A stretch of DNA of 64,000 nucleotides from Vulcanimicrobiota bacterium (GCA_023447635.1 JAEXNA010000100.1:1-64000), one strand, 5' to 3'; positions 33,211 to 42,145 are shown, counted from the first letter of the stretch. Program-made: numbers and translations. Notes: generated by a model from the letters alone, not told the origin.

Positions 33211-33960
33211 ATGTCGCGGGCCGCTGTTCTGATCGTCGAAGATGAGGTCTCTATCTCGGAGGCGGTGGTGTTCCAACTGCAGCGGGACGACTACGTGACC
33301 CGCGCGGTGGGCAGCGGCGAGGCGGCGCTGGAGGCGGTGCGGGAGAGCCCGCCCGACCTGATCTTGCTGGACATCAACCTGCCCGGGATGGACGGTCTGG
33401 AGGTCTGCCAGGCGCTGCGCGCGGGCGGTTTCGTGGCCCCGATTCTGCTCTTGACGGCCCGGGGGGATGAGATCGACCGGGTGGTTGGGCTCGAGGTGGG
33501 GGCGGACGACTATCTGGTCAAGCCGTTCTCGTCGCGGGAACTGCTGGCCCGGGTCAAGGCGCATTTGCGGCGGGAGCGGCGACGGCCCGTAGAGGCGGGC
33601 TCTTCCGGGTCTTCGGCCCCCTGCGAGGTCTCTGGAGGAGCCGTGGGTCCCCTGGGATCAGCGCGGGTTTCGGCCTCGGGGGTGACCATCGACCCGGGCG
33701 CTCGCGAGGTGCTGGCCGACGGGCGGCTTTTGGACCTTTCCCCTCGCGAGTTCGACTTGCTCTGGGTGCTGTGGAGCCATCGCGGTCAGGTGCTGACGCG
33801 CGACCAGTTATTGGAAAAGGTCTGGGGCTACGACTTCGAGGGCGAGTCGCGGGTGGTCAATGTGACGATCGGTCGCCTGCGCGAAAAGCTAGAGCGGGAC
33901 GCTCGCAACCCGACCCGCCTACTGACCTCTCGAGGCGTGGGCTACCGGCTTGTTCTCTAG
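33211..33960 (+). CDS. OmpR/PhoB-family response regulator
   Basis: The 249-residue regulator has a receiver with E10/D11, phosphoacceptor D54, T82 and K104, and a winged-helix DNA-binding domain (LLDLSPREFDLLWVLWSHRG, VLTRDQLLEKVWGYDFEGES, VVNVTIGRLREKLE). A linker of about 35 residues rich in Gly and Ser (120-155) separates them, longer than usual. It is divergent from the CreD-like gene and overlaps the kinase start. Confidence 0.94.
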   Translation: MSRAAVLIVEDEVSISEAVVFQLQRDDYVTRAVGSGEAALEAVRESPPDLILLDINLPGMDGLEVCQALRAGGFVAPILLLTARGDEIDRVVGLEVGADDYLVKPFSSRELLARVKAHLRRERRRPVEAGSSGSSAPCEVSGGAVGPLGSARVSASGVTIDPGAREVLADGRLLDLSPREFDLLWVLWSHRGQVLTRDQLLEKVWGYDFEGESRVVNVTIGRLREKLERDARNPTRLLTSRGVGYRLVL

Positions 33961-35332
33961 CATTCGCTGGCCGGTCAGCCTGGCTTTGCTGGGCTCGACC
34001 TTGCTGGCGCTGCTGCTGGCGGGTTTTTACCTGTTTGCCCAGGTGCGGGCGGAGTTTTTGCGTTCCAGCGAGGCTAACCTTCGGGCCAACGCCGAGTCGA
34101 TCGCTTCGCTGATGGGCAGTCATATGGACCAGGTGGCGCTGACCGAAATGGAGCGTCGCCTGATCACCAACGAGATGAAGCGCCTCTCGGGGCAGTTGGG
34201 CGTGCGCCTTTGCGTGGTCAACTGGAGGGGCGATGTGCTGGAGGATTCGACCCCGGACGGGCGGCGGAACTTCAAGGGGTTGCCGGAGATCGAAGAGGCG
34301 TTGAACGGGCGCTACCAGATGCAGGTGCGCGACCACGCGATGGTCCTGGCCGTGCCGATTCGGGCCGGCGGACGGGTGATGGGAGCGGTTTACGGGACCC
34401 GCCCTCTGGGCGAGGTCGAGCGTTCTCTGACGGCGTTGCGCTATCAACTTCTGCTGGCCGGCGGGATAGCCATGGCGGTCTCGACCGCGCTGAGTCTGGG
34501 GTTGGCCTGGTTTTTGATCCGACCGGTCCGAAAGTTGGCCGACGGGGTCAGGACGATTTCGGAGGGCGACTACGCTTTTCGTCTGGGCTGGCGACGTCGC
34601 GACGAACTGGGCCAATTGGGCCGCGACGTGGACGAGATGGCGGCGCGTCTGGAGCGTCACCGGGCGGTGCTGATGCAGTTCGTGTCCGACGCCTCGCACG
34701 AACTGAAGACGCCGATCGCTTCGATGAAGGCGCTGTCCGAGGCGCTGCTGGACGGCGGCCTCCAGGACCCCGTGGCCGGACCGCGGTTTGCCGGTTTGTT
34801 GCAGTCCGAGGTGCAGCGGATGGAGCGCCTGGTGGGCGACATGCTGGTGCTGCAGCGCGGCGACAGCGGGGCCTCGGTGGTCCTGGGGCAGGTTCATCTG
34901 GCGGAACTGGTCGACGAACTGTTGGGGCGCCTGGACGAGCGCGGCGAGCGCGGCTTTTTCAACGAGGTCGAGGAGACGCTGGAGGTGTCCGCCGACCGGG
35001 GGCGCTTGGAGCAAGTCCTTTCGAACCTGCTGGAGAACGCGCTGGCGGCCACTCGCGAGGTGGCCTCGCGTCGGGTCGAGGTCCGGGCGCAGGTCCAGGA
35101 GGAGACGGTGCGGGTCGAGGTTCTCGACAACGGGCCGGGCTTACCCGCTTCCGAGCACGAGCGGGTGTTCGAACGGTTCTACCGGGTCGACTCGGGTCGC
35201 ACTCGCCAGTCCGGCGGGAGCGGTCTGGGCCTGGCCATCTGCCGCCAGATCGTGGAAGCCCACGGCGGCCGCCTCTGGGTCGAAAGCGAGCCCGGCGATG
35301 GCGCCCGCTTCGTTTTCACCCTTAAGCCTTGA
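33950..35332 (+). CDS. Membrane sensor histidine kinase (PhoR/CreC type)
   Basis: The 460-residue kinase has a transmembrane helix at 9-30, a periplasmic sensor domain (31-160), a second helix (about 168-190), a HAMP domain, a HisKA with FVSDASHELKTPIASMKALS, and a HATPase with NLLENALAATRE, DNGPGLP, FERFYR and GGSGLGLAICRQIVEAHGG. All catalytic motifs are intact. The start is TTG at 33950, which overlaps the regulator by 11 bases. Its last 11 bases overlap the UPF0158 gene on the other strand. Confidence 0.93.
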   Translation: MFSSIRWPVSLALLGSTLLALLLAGFYLFAQVRAEFLRSSEANLRANAESIASLMGSHMDQVALTEMERRLITNEMKRLSGQLGVRLCVVNWRGDVLEDSTPDGRRNFKGLPEIEEALNGRYQMQVRDHAMVLAVPIRAGGRVMGAVYGTRPLGEVERSLTALRYQLLLAGGIAMAVSTALSLGLAWFLIRPVRKLADGVRTISEGDYAFRLGWRRRDELGQLGRDVDEMAARLERHRAVLMQFVSDASHELKTPIASMKALSEALLDGGLQDPVAGPRFAGLLQSEVQRMERLVGDMLVLQRGDSGASVVLGQVHLAELVDELLGRLDERGERGFFNEVEETLEVSADRGRLEQVLSNLLENALAATREVASRRVEVRAQVQEETVRVEVLDNGPGLPASEHERVFERFYRVDSGRTRQSGGSGLGLAICRQIVEAHGGRLWVESEPGDGARFVFTLKP

Positions 35333-35732
35333 GGCCGGAGGCTTTGAGGAAGTTGGCCGCGCGCTTCTCCACGTTGGCTTTATGAAAGGCGTCCCACGCC
35401 TGCTTGGCGTGGAACTTGTCGCGGATAGCGTCGCGGAACGCCTGGAACGGTTTGTGCGAGGTGAGCGCCCGCTGCAGGTCGCGCTTGAGGTGCGGGTCGG
35501 TCAGCCCGTTGACGAACAGTTCGAGTTCGCCGAAGTTGTCGCGGGCGGCCGGGCGTTCGACTTTGACGAACCGCTTGGGGTTCTGGGCAAACAGCCCCTG
35601 GAACCGCTTGATGCCGCCGGGGTCGTCCATGCTCAACTTCAGCAGCGACCCGTTGCCGGTGTCGATCATGTACTGATTTTCGGGCGAGGGGTCGTCGAAC
35701 GCTTTGAGCAGGGCGGGGTAGTCGACTTTCAT
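35322..35732 (-). CDS. UPF0158-family protein
   Basis: The 136-residue soluble protein resembles the UPF0158 family: MIDTGNGSLLKLSMDD, then RFVKVERPAARDNFGELELF and LQRALTSHKPFQAFRDAI. Function is unknown. AGGAG lies five bases before the ATG at 35732. It is the last gene of a three-gene minus-strand unit with a PfpI protein and a secreted protein, nine bases after the former. Confidence 0.75.
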   Translation of the reverse strand: MKVDYPALLKAFDDPSPENQYMIDTGNGSLLKLSMDDPGGIKRFQGLFAQNPKRFVKVERPAARDNFGELELFVNGLTDPHLKRDLQRALTSHKPFQAFRDAIRDKFHAKQAWDAFHKANVEKRAANFLKASGLKA

Positions 35733-35740
35733 CACGGCTC

Positions 35741-36313
35741 CTAAATCTCGATCTTGGCGCCCAGGACGCGCACGAACTCGCGCAGCCAGGCGGGATGGGC
35801 GGGCCAGGCAGGGGCGGTCACCAGGTTGCCGTCCACGTGCACGCCGTCGACCGGAATATCGACATAGGTGCCGCCGGCCAGGGTCACTTCAGGGCCGCAG
35901 GCGGGGTAGGCGGTACAGCTTTTTCCTTTCAGGGTGCCGGCAGCGGCCAGGATCTGCAGACCGTGGCAGACGGCGGCGATCGGCTTATCCGCTCCGTCGA
36001 AGTGACGCACGATCTCGAGCACTCTGGGGTTCAGGCGCAGGTATTCGGGCGAGCGGCCGCCGGGGATCACCAGGGCGCCGTAGTCGGCCTCTTTTACCTC
36101 GGCGAAGTTGGCGTTGAGGGCGAAGTTGTGGCCGGGCTTTTCGCTGTAGGTCTGGTCGCCTTCGAAATCGTGAATGGCGGTGCGCACGGTCTGGCCTGCG
36201 GTCTTGTCAGGGCAGACCGCGTCCACGGAGTAGCCAAGCATGGTGAGGGCTTGAAAAGGGACCATGACTTCGTAGTCTTCGACGAAGTCTCCAACCAGCA
36301 TCAAAATCTTCAT
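35741..36313 (-). CDS. PfpI/DJ-1 family protein
   Basis: The 190-residue protein is a DJ-1/PfpI-fold enzyme. The nucleophilic elbow AAVCHG gives the catalytic Cys as C116 with H117, and E12 or E15 near the N-terminus supplies the acidic partner. Family members act as deglycases, glyoxalases or peptidases; the exact activity here is unknown. GALVIPGGRSPEYLR is typical. The ATG overlaps the stop of the upstream secreted-protein gene (ATGA), so both are co-translated. Confidence 0.88.
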   Translation of the reverse strand: MKILMLVGDFVEDYEVMVPFQALTMLGYSVDAVCPDKTAGQTVRTAIHDFEGDQTYSEKPGHNFALNANFAEVKEADYGALVIPGGRSPEYLRLNPRVLEIVRHFDGADKPIAAVCHGLQILAAAGTLKGKSCTAYPACGPEVTLAGGTYVDIPVDGVHVDGNLVTAPAWPAHPAWLREFVRVLGAKIEI

Positions 36314-36852
36314 CGGCCGAGCTTTGAGCCTCCGCTCGCTTCCCCCTCCCCAGGGATCTTCCCGGCCTTCGAGGTGGGGTAGAAGGTCGTCATCTCGGCC
36401 TCCGTGCTGATCTCTACGCCCTGGCGTAGCACCCCTCCCGGCTCCCGTCCGGTGAGGCGCTGGAACCAGGCGGTGAAACGAAAGGTGCCGTCGGGCAGCA
36501 GTTCGGCCTGGGGCGGCGTGAACGGGACGCTGGTTACAAAGCCGAGCGGCGCGGTCTCGAGCACCCGGTCGCCGGGGAACGCTATCTCTTCGGCCCAGGC
36601 CCGACCCAGGCGGACCCGGTTGGCTGGATCAGCCCAGCCATGGGCCATCAGGACCGGGCGGGTCGCCTCCGCCGGCGTGTAGTCGACCCCTTTGTAGGTG
36701 ACCTTTTCCAGGCGATCGCCGTAGTCGTGAGCGAACGCTTTGAGCACCGAGACTTCGGGGAACGCCGCAGAAAACGAAATCGCCGTCGCCAGGGCCGAAG
36801 CGGCCAACGACAGGGCGAGGAATAGGACCAGGGCAGTTGTCAGTCGTTTCAT
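36310..36852 (-). CDS. Secreted protein of unknown function
   Basis: This 180-residue protein begins with a clear signal peptide (MKRLTTALVLFLALSLAASA). I do not recognise the mature part; it includes LMAHGWADPANRVRLGRAW and a beta-rich C-terminal half. GGAGGAG lies five bases before the ATG at 36852. It heads the unit with the PfpI-type gene and the UPF0158 gene. Confidence 0.72.
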   Translation of the reverse strand: MKRLTTALVLFLALSLAASALATAISFSAAFPEVSVLKAFAHDYGDRLEKVTYKGVDYTPAEATRPVLMAHGWADPANRVRLGRAWAEEIAFPGDRVLETAPLGFVTSVPFTPPQAELLPDGTFRFTAWFQRLTGREPGGVLRQGVEISTEAEMTTFYPTSKAGKIPGEGEASGGSKLGR

Positions 36853-36960
36853 CGCTCCTCCTTCGCCGCGCCGCCTCCCTATCATCTAGTACAGCGCGTG
36901 GCGCCGAGGAAATATCGCTATCTTGACGGCCCTGTGACGCGGCGCCGTTAGTTTAGGTTG

Positions 36961-37734
36961 ATGAACAGCCTGGTCTCTCTCAACACCATTCGCACGGGTC
37001 TGCAGTCCGCTCGGGGGCGCTCGGCTTCGGCGGAATCGCACTTCAAGACTTTGGAGAGCGAAGGTGACGGCTTGCGCAGGACCACCCTGTCGGTCGAGAC
37101 CTACGAGGCTCGGCACGACGCCGAAGGCAAGGACGTCTCGGACGAAGGGAAAGCTGCCGTGAAGACCACGAGGGGAGTGGCCGCCAAGCACCAGACGCTG
37201 AAGGATATCCACGGCCAGGAAGAGGCGGACCGTCGCCAACTGGGCAACGACCTGAGCGGCGCCCTGGGCGCCTCCCAGGCGCTGGCCCTTCCCGTTCCGG
37301 AGAAATCGGCTCTACTGCAGGCGATCTCTAGCGCTCAGCAGACGGACCAGTCGGTGAACTGGCACTACCAGAGCGTCGATACGGCCCTGTTCGCCGCGAA
37401 CCTGAGACTCGGACCGGTTCTGGAGCAATCCGGAATCATCGCCGGAGACAACAAGGGTAAGGACGTTAGCCTGAACGGGCAGTACCTGCGGGACGGCCTG
37501 GAACGCCTGGCAGCCAGTTTCACCGAAGCGTCTTCGGCTGCCGGTCGCTCGGAGCAGAGCCAGGACACCGTCGGCGTTCACATCGAGACGGCTCTTCGCG
37601 AAGTCGATCGTCTGGAGGACAAGGCGGTTCAGCCGTTTCTCGACGACGTGCCGTTTGTGGCCTACGCGGCCCGCGAGTTCGCCTTGAACCAGCTGTTTGG
37701 GCCGCTGCTCGCCGACGGGGGGTCGCTCTCCTAG
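36961..37734 (+). CDS. Helical protein of unknown function
   Basis: The 257-residue protein has no recognised domain, signal peptide or membrane segment. It is charged and mostly helical, with possible coiled coil around residues 15-95, and ends with FALNQLFGPLLADGG. A TTG three bases upstream of the ATG could add one residue. It is divergent from the PfpI unit and is followed by a membrane-anchored protein gene 71 bases away. Base use is like its neighbours, so it is probably native. Confidence 0.65.
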   Translation: MNSLVSLNTIRTGLQSARGRSASAESHFKTLESEGDGLRRTTLSVETYEARHDAEGKDVSDEGKAAVKTTRGVAAKHQTLKDIHGQEEADRRQLGNDLSGALGASQALALPVPEKSALLQAISSAQQTDQSVNWHYQSVDTALFAANLRLGPVLEQSGIIAGDNKGKDVSLNGQYLRDGLERLAASFTEASSAAGRSEQSQDTVGVHIETALREVDRLEDKAVQPFLDDVPFVAYAAREFALNQLFGPLLADGGSLS

Positions 37735-37805
37735 GTCGTCAAGGAAGCCTGGATTCCGCCCAGAAGGGTGGAATAAGATTCTCGGGGGAGACGTGAGGAG
37801 CGCGC

Positions 37806-38972
37806 ATGAAGCTGCCGTCACCGCCCCGTCGGCTGTGGTTGGGCCTGATACTGGTGGTCGTGATCGCCCTGGCGGTCGTCAGCGCCAGGGTTCGCCCCGA
37901 GTACGCCCAGCGCTTCGCCGCCAAGATTCCAGCCCGCGCGATGCCTCGCCAGCTCGGGCCGCTGCTGACTCCGGCCGCTTTCGATCGTGACTTCCTGGAC
38001 CCACCGACCGCCCCGCTGAGCAACGACGAAGGCTATCTGGCCTGGCGCACCTGTTACCGGATGACGGCGCTCAACGAGATGTTCCGGGCCACCGGCGACG
38101 CCAAGTATCTGAAGCTGAATCTGCTCTGGGCCGAAGCGGTGCTGGCGGCCCGCGACGATCGCCGGGGGCGGGCCCGCTGGAACGGTCAGGTGGGGCCGGT
38201 TTGGAGCAGCGAGAAGTACGGCCGCTACGGTCGCACGGCCTATCTGGTGCACACCGCGATGATCACTCATCCGGTGCTGGAACTGCTCTCCTTGAAGGGG
38301 GTTTCCACGGACCAGGACCGGCGTCTGCTGAAGGAGATGCTGGTTTCGCTGGACGCCCACGACCCGCAGTGGCGCGACGGTCCGGATCCTGGCGAGGGGT
38401 ACTACGTCTACACCCGCGAGCAGGACGAGGACCTGGCCGGCCAACCGCTGCCGGTCAACCGAAGCAACGCCATGGCGAAGTGCCTCTGGCTGGCGGGGAA
38501 GCTGACCGGGAAGCCGGTCTATCGCGACCACGCGCTGGCCCTGGCTCGCTTTTTCAAGAACCGCCTGCAGGTAACCGAGACGGGCGCCTACACCTGGCCC
38601 TACGATATTCCGGTGCGTGAAGACGGCAAGAGTCGGCCGCCCGAGGACAGTTCGCACGGGGCGCTGACGGCTTCGCTGGCGCCGCTTTTAGAGGCCGACG
38701 GCCAGGTGTTCACGCGGGCGGATATGGACCGTTTCGCGGCCACCGTGGTCAACGGGGTGACAGTGGGGCAGGGGATGATCAGCGGCGACGTGGCGGGGTC
38801 GGAAAAGGCGGACCCGCTGTGGGTCGACTCGCCCGCGCGCTGGCTAGAGTTTGCGCCTTACCATCGCGCCATCTACCCGCGCATCGCGGGCTACTACGCT
38901 CGCTACGACGCGAATAAGGTGCCGGAAACGGCGGCGCTGGCGCTGGCCCTGATGATCCGCTATCACCCCTAG
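37806..38972 (+). CDS. Membrane-anchored alpha/alpha-barrel-like protein
   Basis: The 388-residue protein has an N-terminal membrane anchor at about 10-27 (LWLGLILVVVIALAVVSA). The rest looks like a helical toroid as in glycoside hydrolase-like or epimerase-like proteins: repeated helix pairs such as MTALNEMFRATGDAKYLKLN and AKCLWLAGKLTGKPVYRDHA, with aromatic-rich loops (SSEKYGRYGRTAY, YYVYTREQDED, YTWPYDIP). An exported sugar-processing or sugar-binding role is a guess from fold. GGGGGAGACGTGAGG precedes the ATG. Confidence 0.62.
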   Translation: MKLPSPPRRLWLGLILVVVIALAVVSARVRPEYAQRFAAKIPARAMPRQLGPLLTPAAFDRDFLDPPTAPLSNDEGYLAWRTCYRMTALNEMFRATGDAKYLKLNLLWAEAVLAARDDRRGRARWNGQVGPVWSSEKYGRYGRTAYLVHTAMITHPVLELLSLKGVSTDQDRRLLKEMLVSLDAHDPQWRDGPDPGEGYYVYTREQDEDLAGQPLPVNRSNAMAKCLWLAGKLTGKPVYRDHALALARFFKNRLQVTETGAYTWPYDIPVREDGKSRPPEDSSHGALTASLAPLLEADGQVFTRADMDRFAATVVNGVTVGQGMISGDVAGSEKADPLWVDSPARWLEFAPYHRAIYPRIAGYYARYDANKVPETAALALALMIRYHP

Positions 38973-38975
38973 TGA

Positions 38976-39695
38976 CTAGGGCGTGGCTGGAGTGGCGGGC
39001 GCTTCGGGTAGGGAGAACAGGACCAGGATTTCCGAAACGTGGGCCTGGGCCTTTTTCAGTTCAGGCAGGTCGCTGCTGATGGTTTTGTCGCCGGAGACGG
39101 CCTCCATCTCGGCTTCGGTCAGGTGGGGGGCGGTCGAGTTCAAGCGCAGGTTCAGCCCCTCTAGCTCTCCACCTTTCCAGTCCGTCACATGGCCGCCGTA
39201 GTCCCAGCCCAGGCCCATCAGATCGAACGGCTTTCCGTTCAGCTTCTGTACCTCTTCCAGGGGGGTCCCCAGGGTGATCCCCTGAGCCGTCTTCCACTGG
39301 GACTTCTCGCCATAGATCTGGATGTGAGTGACCCGGCGCGGTTCGCTTTCGGTCAAGAACACGCTGACCTGTTTTTCCGGCTGGTCGGGGAAGATGGTGA
39401 GGCCGGGCTGAGTGATCCCTTCGGCTCCGGGGATGTCGCCGGCGCGCACCTGGTCTTTGCCGAACTGCTCTTCTAGAGAGGCCTGGGTGCTGTCGGCGGT
39501 GATCGGGCCGAAGCTTTGGCCGGGCACGATGAGGAACTCGTCCGAGGGGGCGGTGGCCTGGGCGACGGGCGAGGTGGCGGCGGCCGGACTTCCGGGGGTG
39601 GAGGGGGAGGCCGGAGCGGCGTTGGAGGCCGGGGTTTGAGGGCAGCCGCTCAGGGCGAGGGCCAGCAGCAGTCCGAGGGGCGCGGTCGGTTTCAT
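38976..39695 (-). CDS. Lipoprotein of unknown function
   Basis: The N-terminus MKPTAPLGLLLALALSGC is a lipoprotein signal with lipobox LSGC, so the mature protein of about 220 residues is lipid-anchored. A Pro/Ala/Thr/Ser-rich linker (20-50) precedes a globular domain. The domain carries a repeated idea seen also in the protein at 40377: a threshold-like segment ITLGTPLEEVQKLNGKPFDL that resembles SmpA/BamE-like or related small periplasmic modules. No function is assigned. The start is the ATG at 39695; a longer open frame upstream lacks support. Confidence 0.7.
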   Translation of the reverse strand: MKPTAPLGLLLALALSGCPQTPASNAAPASPSTPGSPAAATSPVAQATAPSDEFLIVPGQSFGPITADSTQASLEEQFGKDQVRAGDIPGAEGITQPGLTIFPDQPEKQVSVFLTESEPRRVTHIQIYGEKSQWKTAQGITLGTPLEEVQKLNGKPFDLMGLGWDYGGHVTDWKGGELEGLNLRLNSTAPHLTEAEMEAVSGDKTISSDLPELKKAQAHVSEILVLFSLPEAPATPATP

Positions 39696-39790
39696 CCGGA
39701 AAGCTTCGCAGTCGACGTAGCGCCCCCTCCGTGAGAGGGTTGCTGCGCGTCGCGTTTCGTCTTGAAGGAGCGTCGAGGGCGGCTCGGCCG

Positions 39791-40285
39791 CTAGGCCAGG
39801 TAGCCGGCCGGGTCGAGGCTTCCGAACTCCATCCGGTCCACCGGGTCGGGGTGGCGGGGGCCCTGCAGTTTGGGCAGCAGTTTGTCCCTGGTGCCGTTCA
39901 TACATCCGCCGCATCCGGTGCGACAGCAGGCGCCGTTGGGAGCGTCTTGACCCATGGGTCGAGCGACCACGTAGATCTCGCCAAAGTCGGGGCCGAGCAG
40001 GTCGGTGAACATCTCTTTGACGGCTTCTTCCCGCTCTTTGGTGTACCAGGCCTTGATGTTGTCTTCGGCGGGCTTTTCTTCAGCTTCGGCGTTGCCCAGC
40101 ATGTCGACCGAGACCTGGACCCAGTGGGGCCACTTCTCGACGTGCCAGACGAAGCCGCCCTGCTGCTCTTCCAAGCGCTGGTTGATGTCGCTTTTCAGGA
40201 TGGCGGCTTTGGCGTGCGCGGTGGCCTGACGGCGAGTGGGGAAGACGCGGGGTGAAGAGGGGGTTCCGACCGATGAGCTATCCAA
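39791..40285 (-). CDS. Small soluble protein with a C-terminal Cys cluster
   Basis: This 164-residue protein is unrecognised. Its notable feature is GACCRTGCGGCMNGTRDKL near residues 118-136, with four Cys in CCxxxCxxC, which could bind a metal or cluster. The N-terminal part contains QQGGFVWHVEKWPHWVQVSV. The start appears to be TTG at 40283-40285 with GGAG about eight bases upstream. No signal peptide is visible, while both flanking genes encode exported proteins. Confidence 0.6.
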   Translation of the reverse strand: MDSSSVGTPSSPRVFPTRRQATAHAKAAILKSDINQRLEEQQGGFVWHVEKWPHWVQVSVDMLGNAEAEEKPAEDNIKAWYTKEREEAVKEMFTDLLGPDFGEIYVVARPMGQDAPNGACCRTGCGGCMNGTRDKLLPKLQGPRHPDPVDRMEFGSLDPAGYLA

Positions 40286-40376
40286 AAGGGTTCTCCAGGT
40301 GCTTGTCCGCCCCCCTGGTTGACAGCTGCGCTGAGTTCCCTGGCGGGCTGCTGGCTCCCTGCTCTTTCGTGTCCCG

Positions 40377-40940
40377 CTATTCGGGCCCGGGTCCCAGGTA
40401 GATGCGCTGCACGACCCCGTAGACGCAGTCGGTCAGCAAGAGGGTGTAGGTCGAGTTGGCCAGCACGCCAAAGCTGTCGTCGGAGCTTCCTCGGTAGCTG
40501 TTCAGGTCTTCGTTGATCAGCGCTTTGAAGCGCTGGAACGCTTCGGTTTCGAGCGTGCCGATGGTGATTCCCGTGGCCACGGCGTAGGTGCAGGGCGCTT
40601 GGAGCACGATCGCTTCGACCTGGTAGGGGCCGCCCGGCTGTTTGGCGCTCAGGGTCAAGGTGACCCCGCTCTCGGCGAAATGCCACTCTTTGTCGTGCCC
40701 TCCGGTGGCGGCGTTCAGGGTCGGAGCGGTCTCGTCCGAGGGGGTCCCCAGGACGGAGGCGGCGGCCTCGGCGCTCATGCCCAGTTGGAGAGGTCCGGCA
40801 GAGACCAGGTCGGCGGCGGTGGCCTGGTACGGTTCGAGGATGACCTCGGACGGCTGAGCCCAGGCGGGAGAGGGCAGGCCGAGCAAAGCGGCGCCCCATA
40901 AGGCAGCACCAAAGGCGGCAGAGAGAGCAAACGTTTTCAC
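40377..40940 (-). CDS. Secreted protein of unknown function
   Basis: The N-terminus MKTFALSAAFGAALWGAALL with a later SPAWAQ is a Sec signal peptide. The mature part of about 160 residues contains LQLGMSAEAAASVLGTPSDE, a pattern found in small periplasmic domains that begin with a weak GMS-x-E motif, and two Cys (CTYAV and TDCVYG) that may form a disulfide. It resembles the lipoprotein at 38976 in this module. Function unknown. Confidence 0.65.
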   Translation of the reverse strand: MKTFALSAAFGAALWGAALLGLPSPAWAQPSEVILEPYQATAADLVSAGPLQLGMSAEAAASVLGTPSDETAPTLNAATGGHDKEWHFAESGVTLTLSAKQPGGPYQVEAIVLQAPCTYAVATGITIGTLETEAFQRFKALINEDLNSYRGSSDDSFGVLANSTYTLLLTDCVYGVVQRIYLGPGPE

Positions 40941-40989
40941 CCGGACAGCTTCCCGCTTGCGACCCTCGACCCTTCGAGAAGGAAGGGAT

Positions 40990-41913
40990 CTAAGGCTGTT
41001 CTCCCAGGCCGCGGACCGAGTCGTATTTGGGCGAGGGGCCGGCGGCGCTGTGATCGCCGGAGCAGGCGAAGTGGTAGTAGTCCCTGTAGTCCTGGTCGTT
41101 GCCCGGAGCGCTGCGTCCCTGGCGATAGGTATGGGAGTAGGTGTCCTTGTTGGCCACGGGGCAAGGCGGGATGGTGCCCAGGTAGTTGGGGGTCAGTCCG
41201 TCCAGCGAGCCGGGATAGCGCCCCTGATTGTCGGAAGCGTAGATCTCGAGCGCGGTGGCGATGTTTTTCGTGTTGGACTGGCATTTTTCCAGCGCCTGAG
41301 CGGGCGTGCCCTGGAAAGGGAGCTGAGGCTTCAGGCCATCGCGAGGATCGATCGAGGGCAGGTCGGCTGGCAGTTTGGCCCGTTCGTGATGATGGCCGTG
41401 GCAGTGGAGCGTGTAGCTGTCGGGCTGATCGGTGTAGATCGAGCGTGGCTGATAGCCAGCGCTGTAGGTATCCCGCTGGCCGGCTGGGCAGTGGGGGATC
41501 GCGTCGATGTACTCCCGAGCTAGGGCAGAGAGTTCACCGGGAAAGTAGCCGCTATGGTCCGTCGCATACATCTCGAGCGCGGTGGCAATCTTTTTGAGGT
41601 TCTCCTGGCACAGCCGCACTTCGGCGTCGGGGCTAAGGTTCGAGTGGGCAGCTAAGGTAGAGTGGTCGGGCGTGGAGGAAGTCGGCTTGGAGGGGCCCGG
41701 CGTCGGAGCAGGCTGGCCAGGTCCAGACGACTCTTGAGACAAGGCGTCGGGCGACTCCCCGGCGGGGCCAGGCGACGGCAACCCGGTGGGCTGGGCGGTC
41801 GGCGAGTTCTGTGAATTGGCACCGGCTCTTTCGGCCCGGCGAGCCAGCACAGCCGTCGAGGCCAAAGCCAGCCCCAAAGCGATCAAAGTCCAAAGAAACG
41901 GACGAATTCTCAA
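40990..41913 (-). CDS. Protein with two pseudopilin-like repeats
   Basis: The 307-residue protein has an N-terminal membrane segment (about 7-25), a Pro/Ser/Thr-rich linker (30-90), and two copies of a domain. Copy one is CQENLKKIATALEMYATDHS followed by GYFPGELSALAREYIDAIPHCP; copy two is CQSNTKNIATALEIYASDNQ followed by GRYPGSLDGLTPNYLGTIPPCP. The unit matches the C-terminal domain of type II/IV pseudopilins, including paired Cys. It lacks the pilin N-terminal methylation motif, so it is an anchored pilin-like protein and not a true pilin. It ends near a second repeat array. Confidence 0.72.
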   Translation of the reverse strand: MRIRPFLWTLIALGLALASTAVLARRAERAGANSQNSPTAQPTGLPSPGPAGESPDALSQESSGPGQPAPTPGPSKPTSSTPDHSTLAAHSNLSPDAEVRLCQENLKKIATALEMYATDHSGYFPGELSALAREYIDAIPHCPAGQRDTYSAGYQPRSIYTDQPDSYTLHCHGHHHERAKLPADLPSIDPRDGLKPQLPFQGTPAQALEKCQSNTKNIATALEIYASDNQGRYPGSLDGLTPNYLGTIPPCPVANKDTYSHTYRQGRSAPGNDQDYRDYYHFACSGDHSAAGPSPKYDSVRGLGEQP

Positions 41914-41986
41914 AGCACCATACTCCCCACATCAAGTTCGGCAACAAGCCGTAGTGTCGCCAGCCTCGCCATTTTGTTCCCGCTCC

Positions 41987-42142
41987 GAACTTGCCTGTTT
42001 CGAACCAGCCAAGCTTGTCCACTAGGAACGCGCAACCCCGCCTTGTCCGCTTCGAACGAGACAAGCTTGTCCACTAGGAACGCGCAACCCCGACTTGCCC
42101 TCTTCGAACCGGCCAAGCTTGTCGACAACGAACACACAACCT
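41987..42142. repeat. Second locus of the 52-bp repeat family
   Basis: AAGCTTGTCCACTAGGAACG begins at 42011 and 42063, and a third, diverged copy AAGCTTGTCGACAACGAACA begins at 42115, again a 52-base period. Segments such as GAACGCGCAAC and GCCTTG align in the same order as in the array at 22331-22618. The repeat lies between the pseudopilin-like gene and the HNH gene. Its role is unknown. Confidence 0.85.
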
Positions 42143-42145
42143 GGC

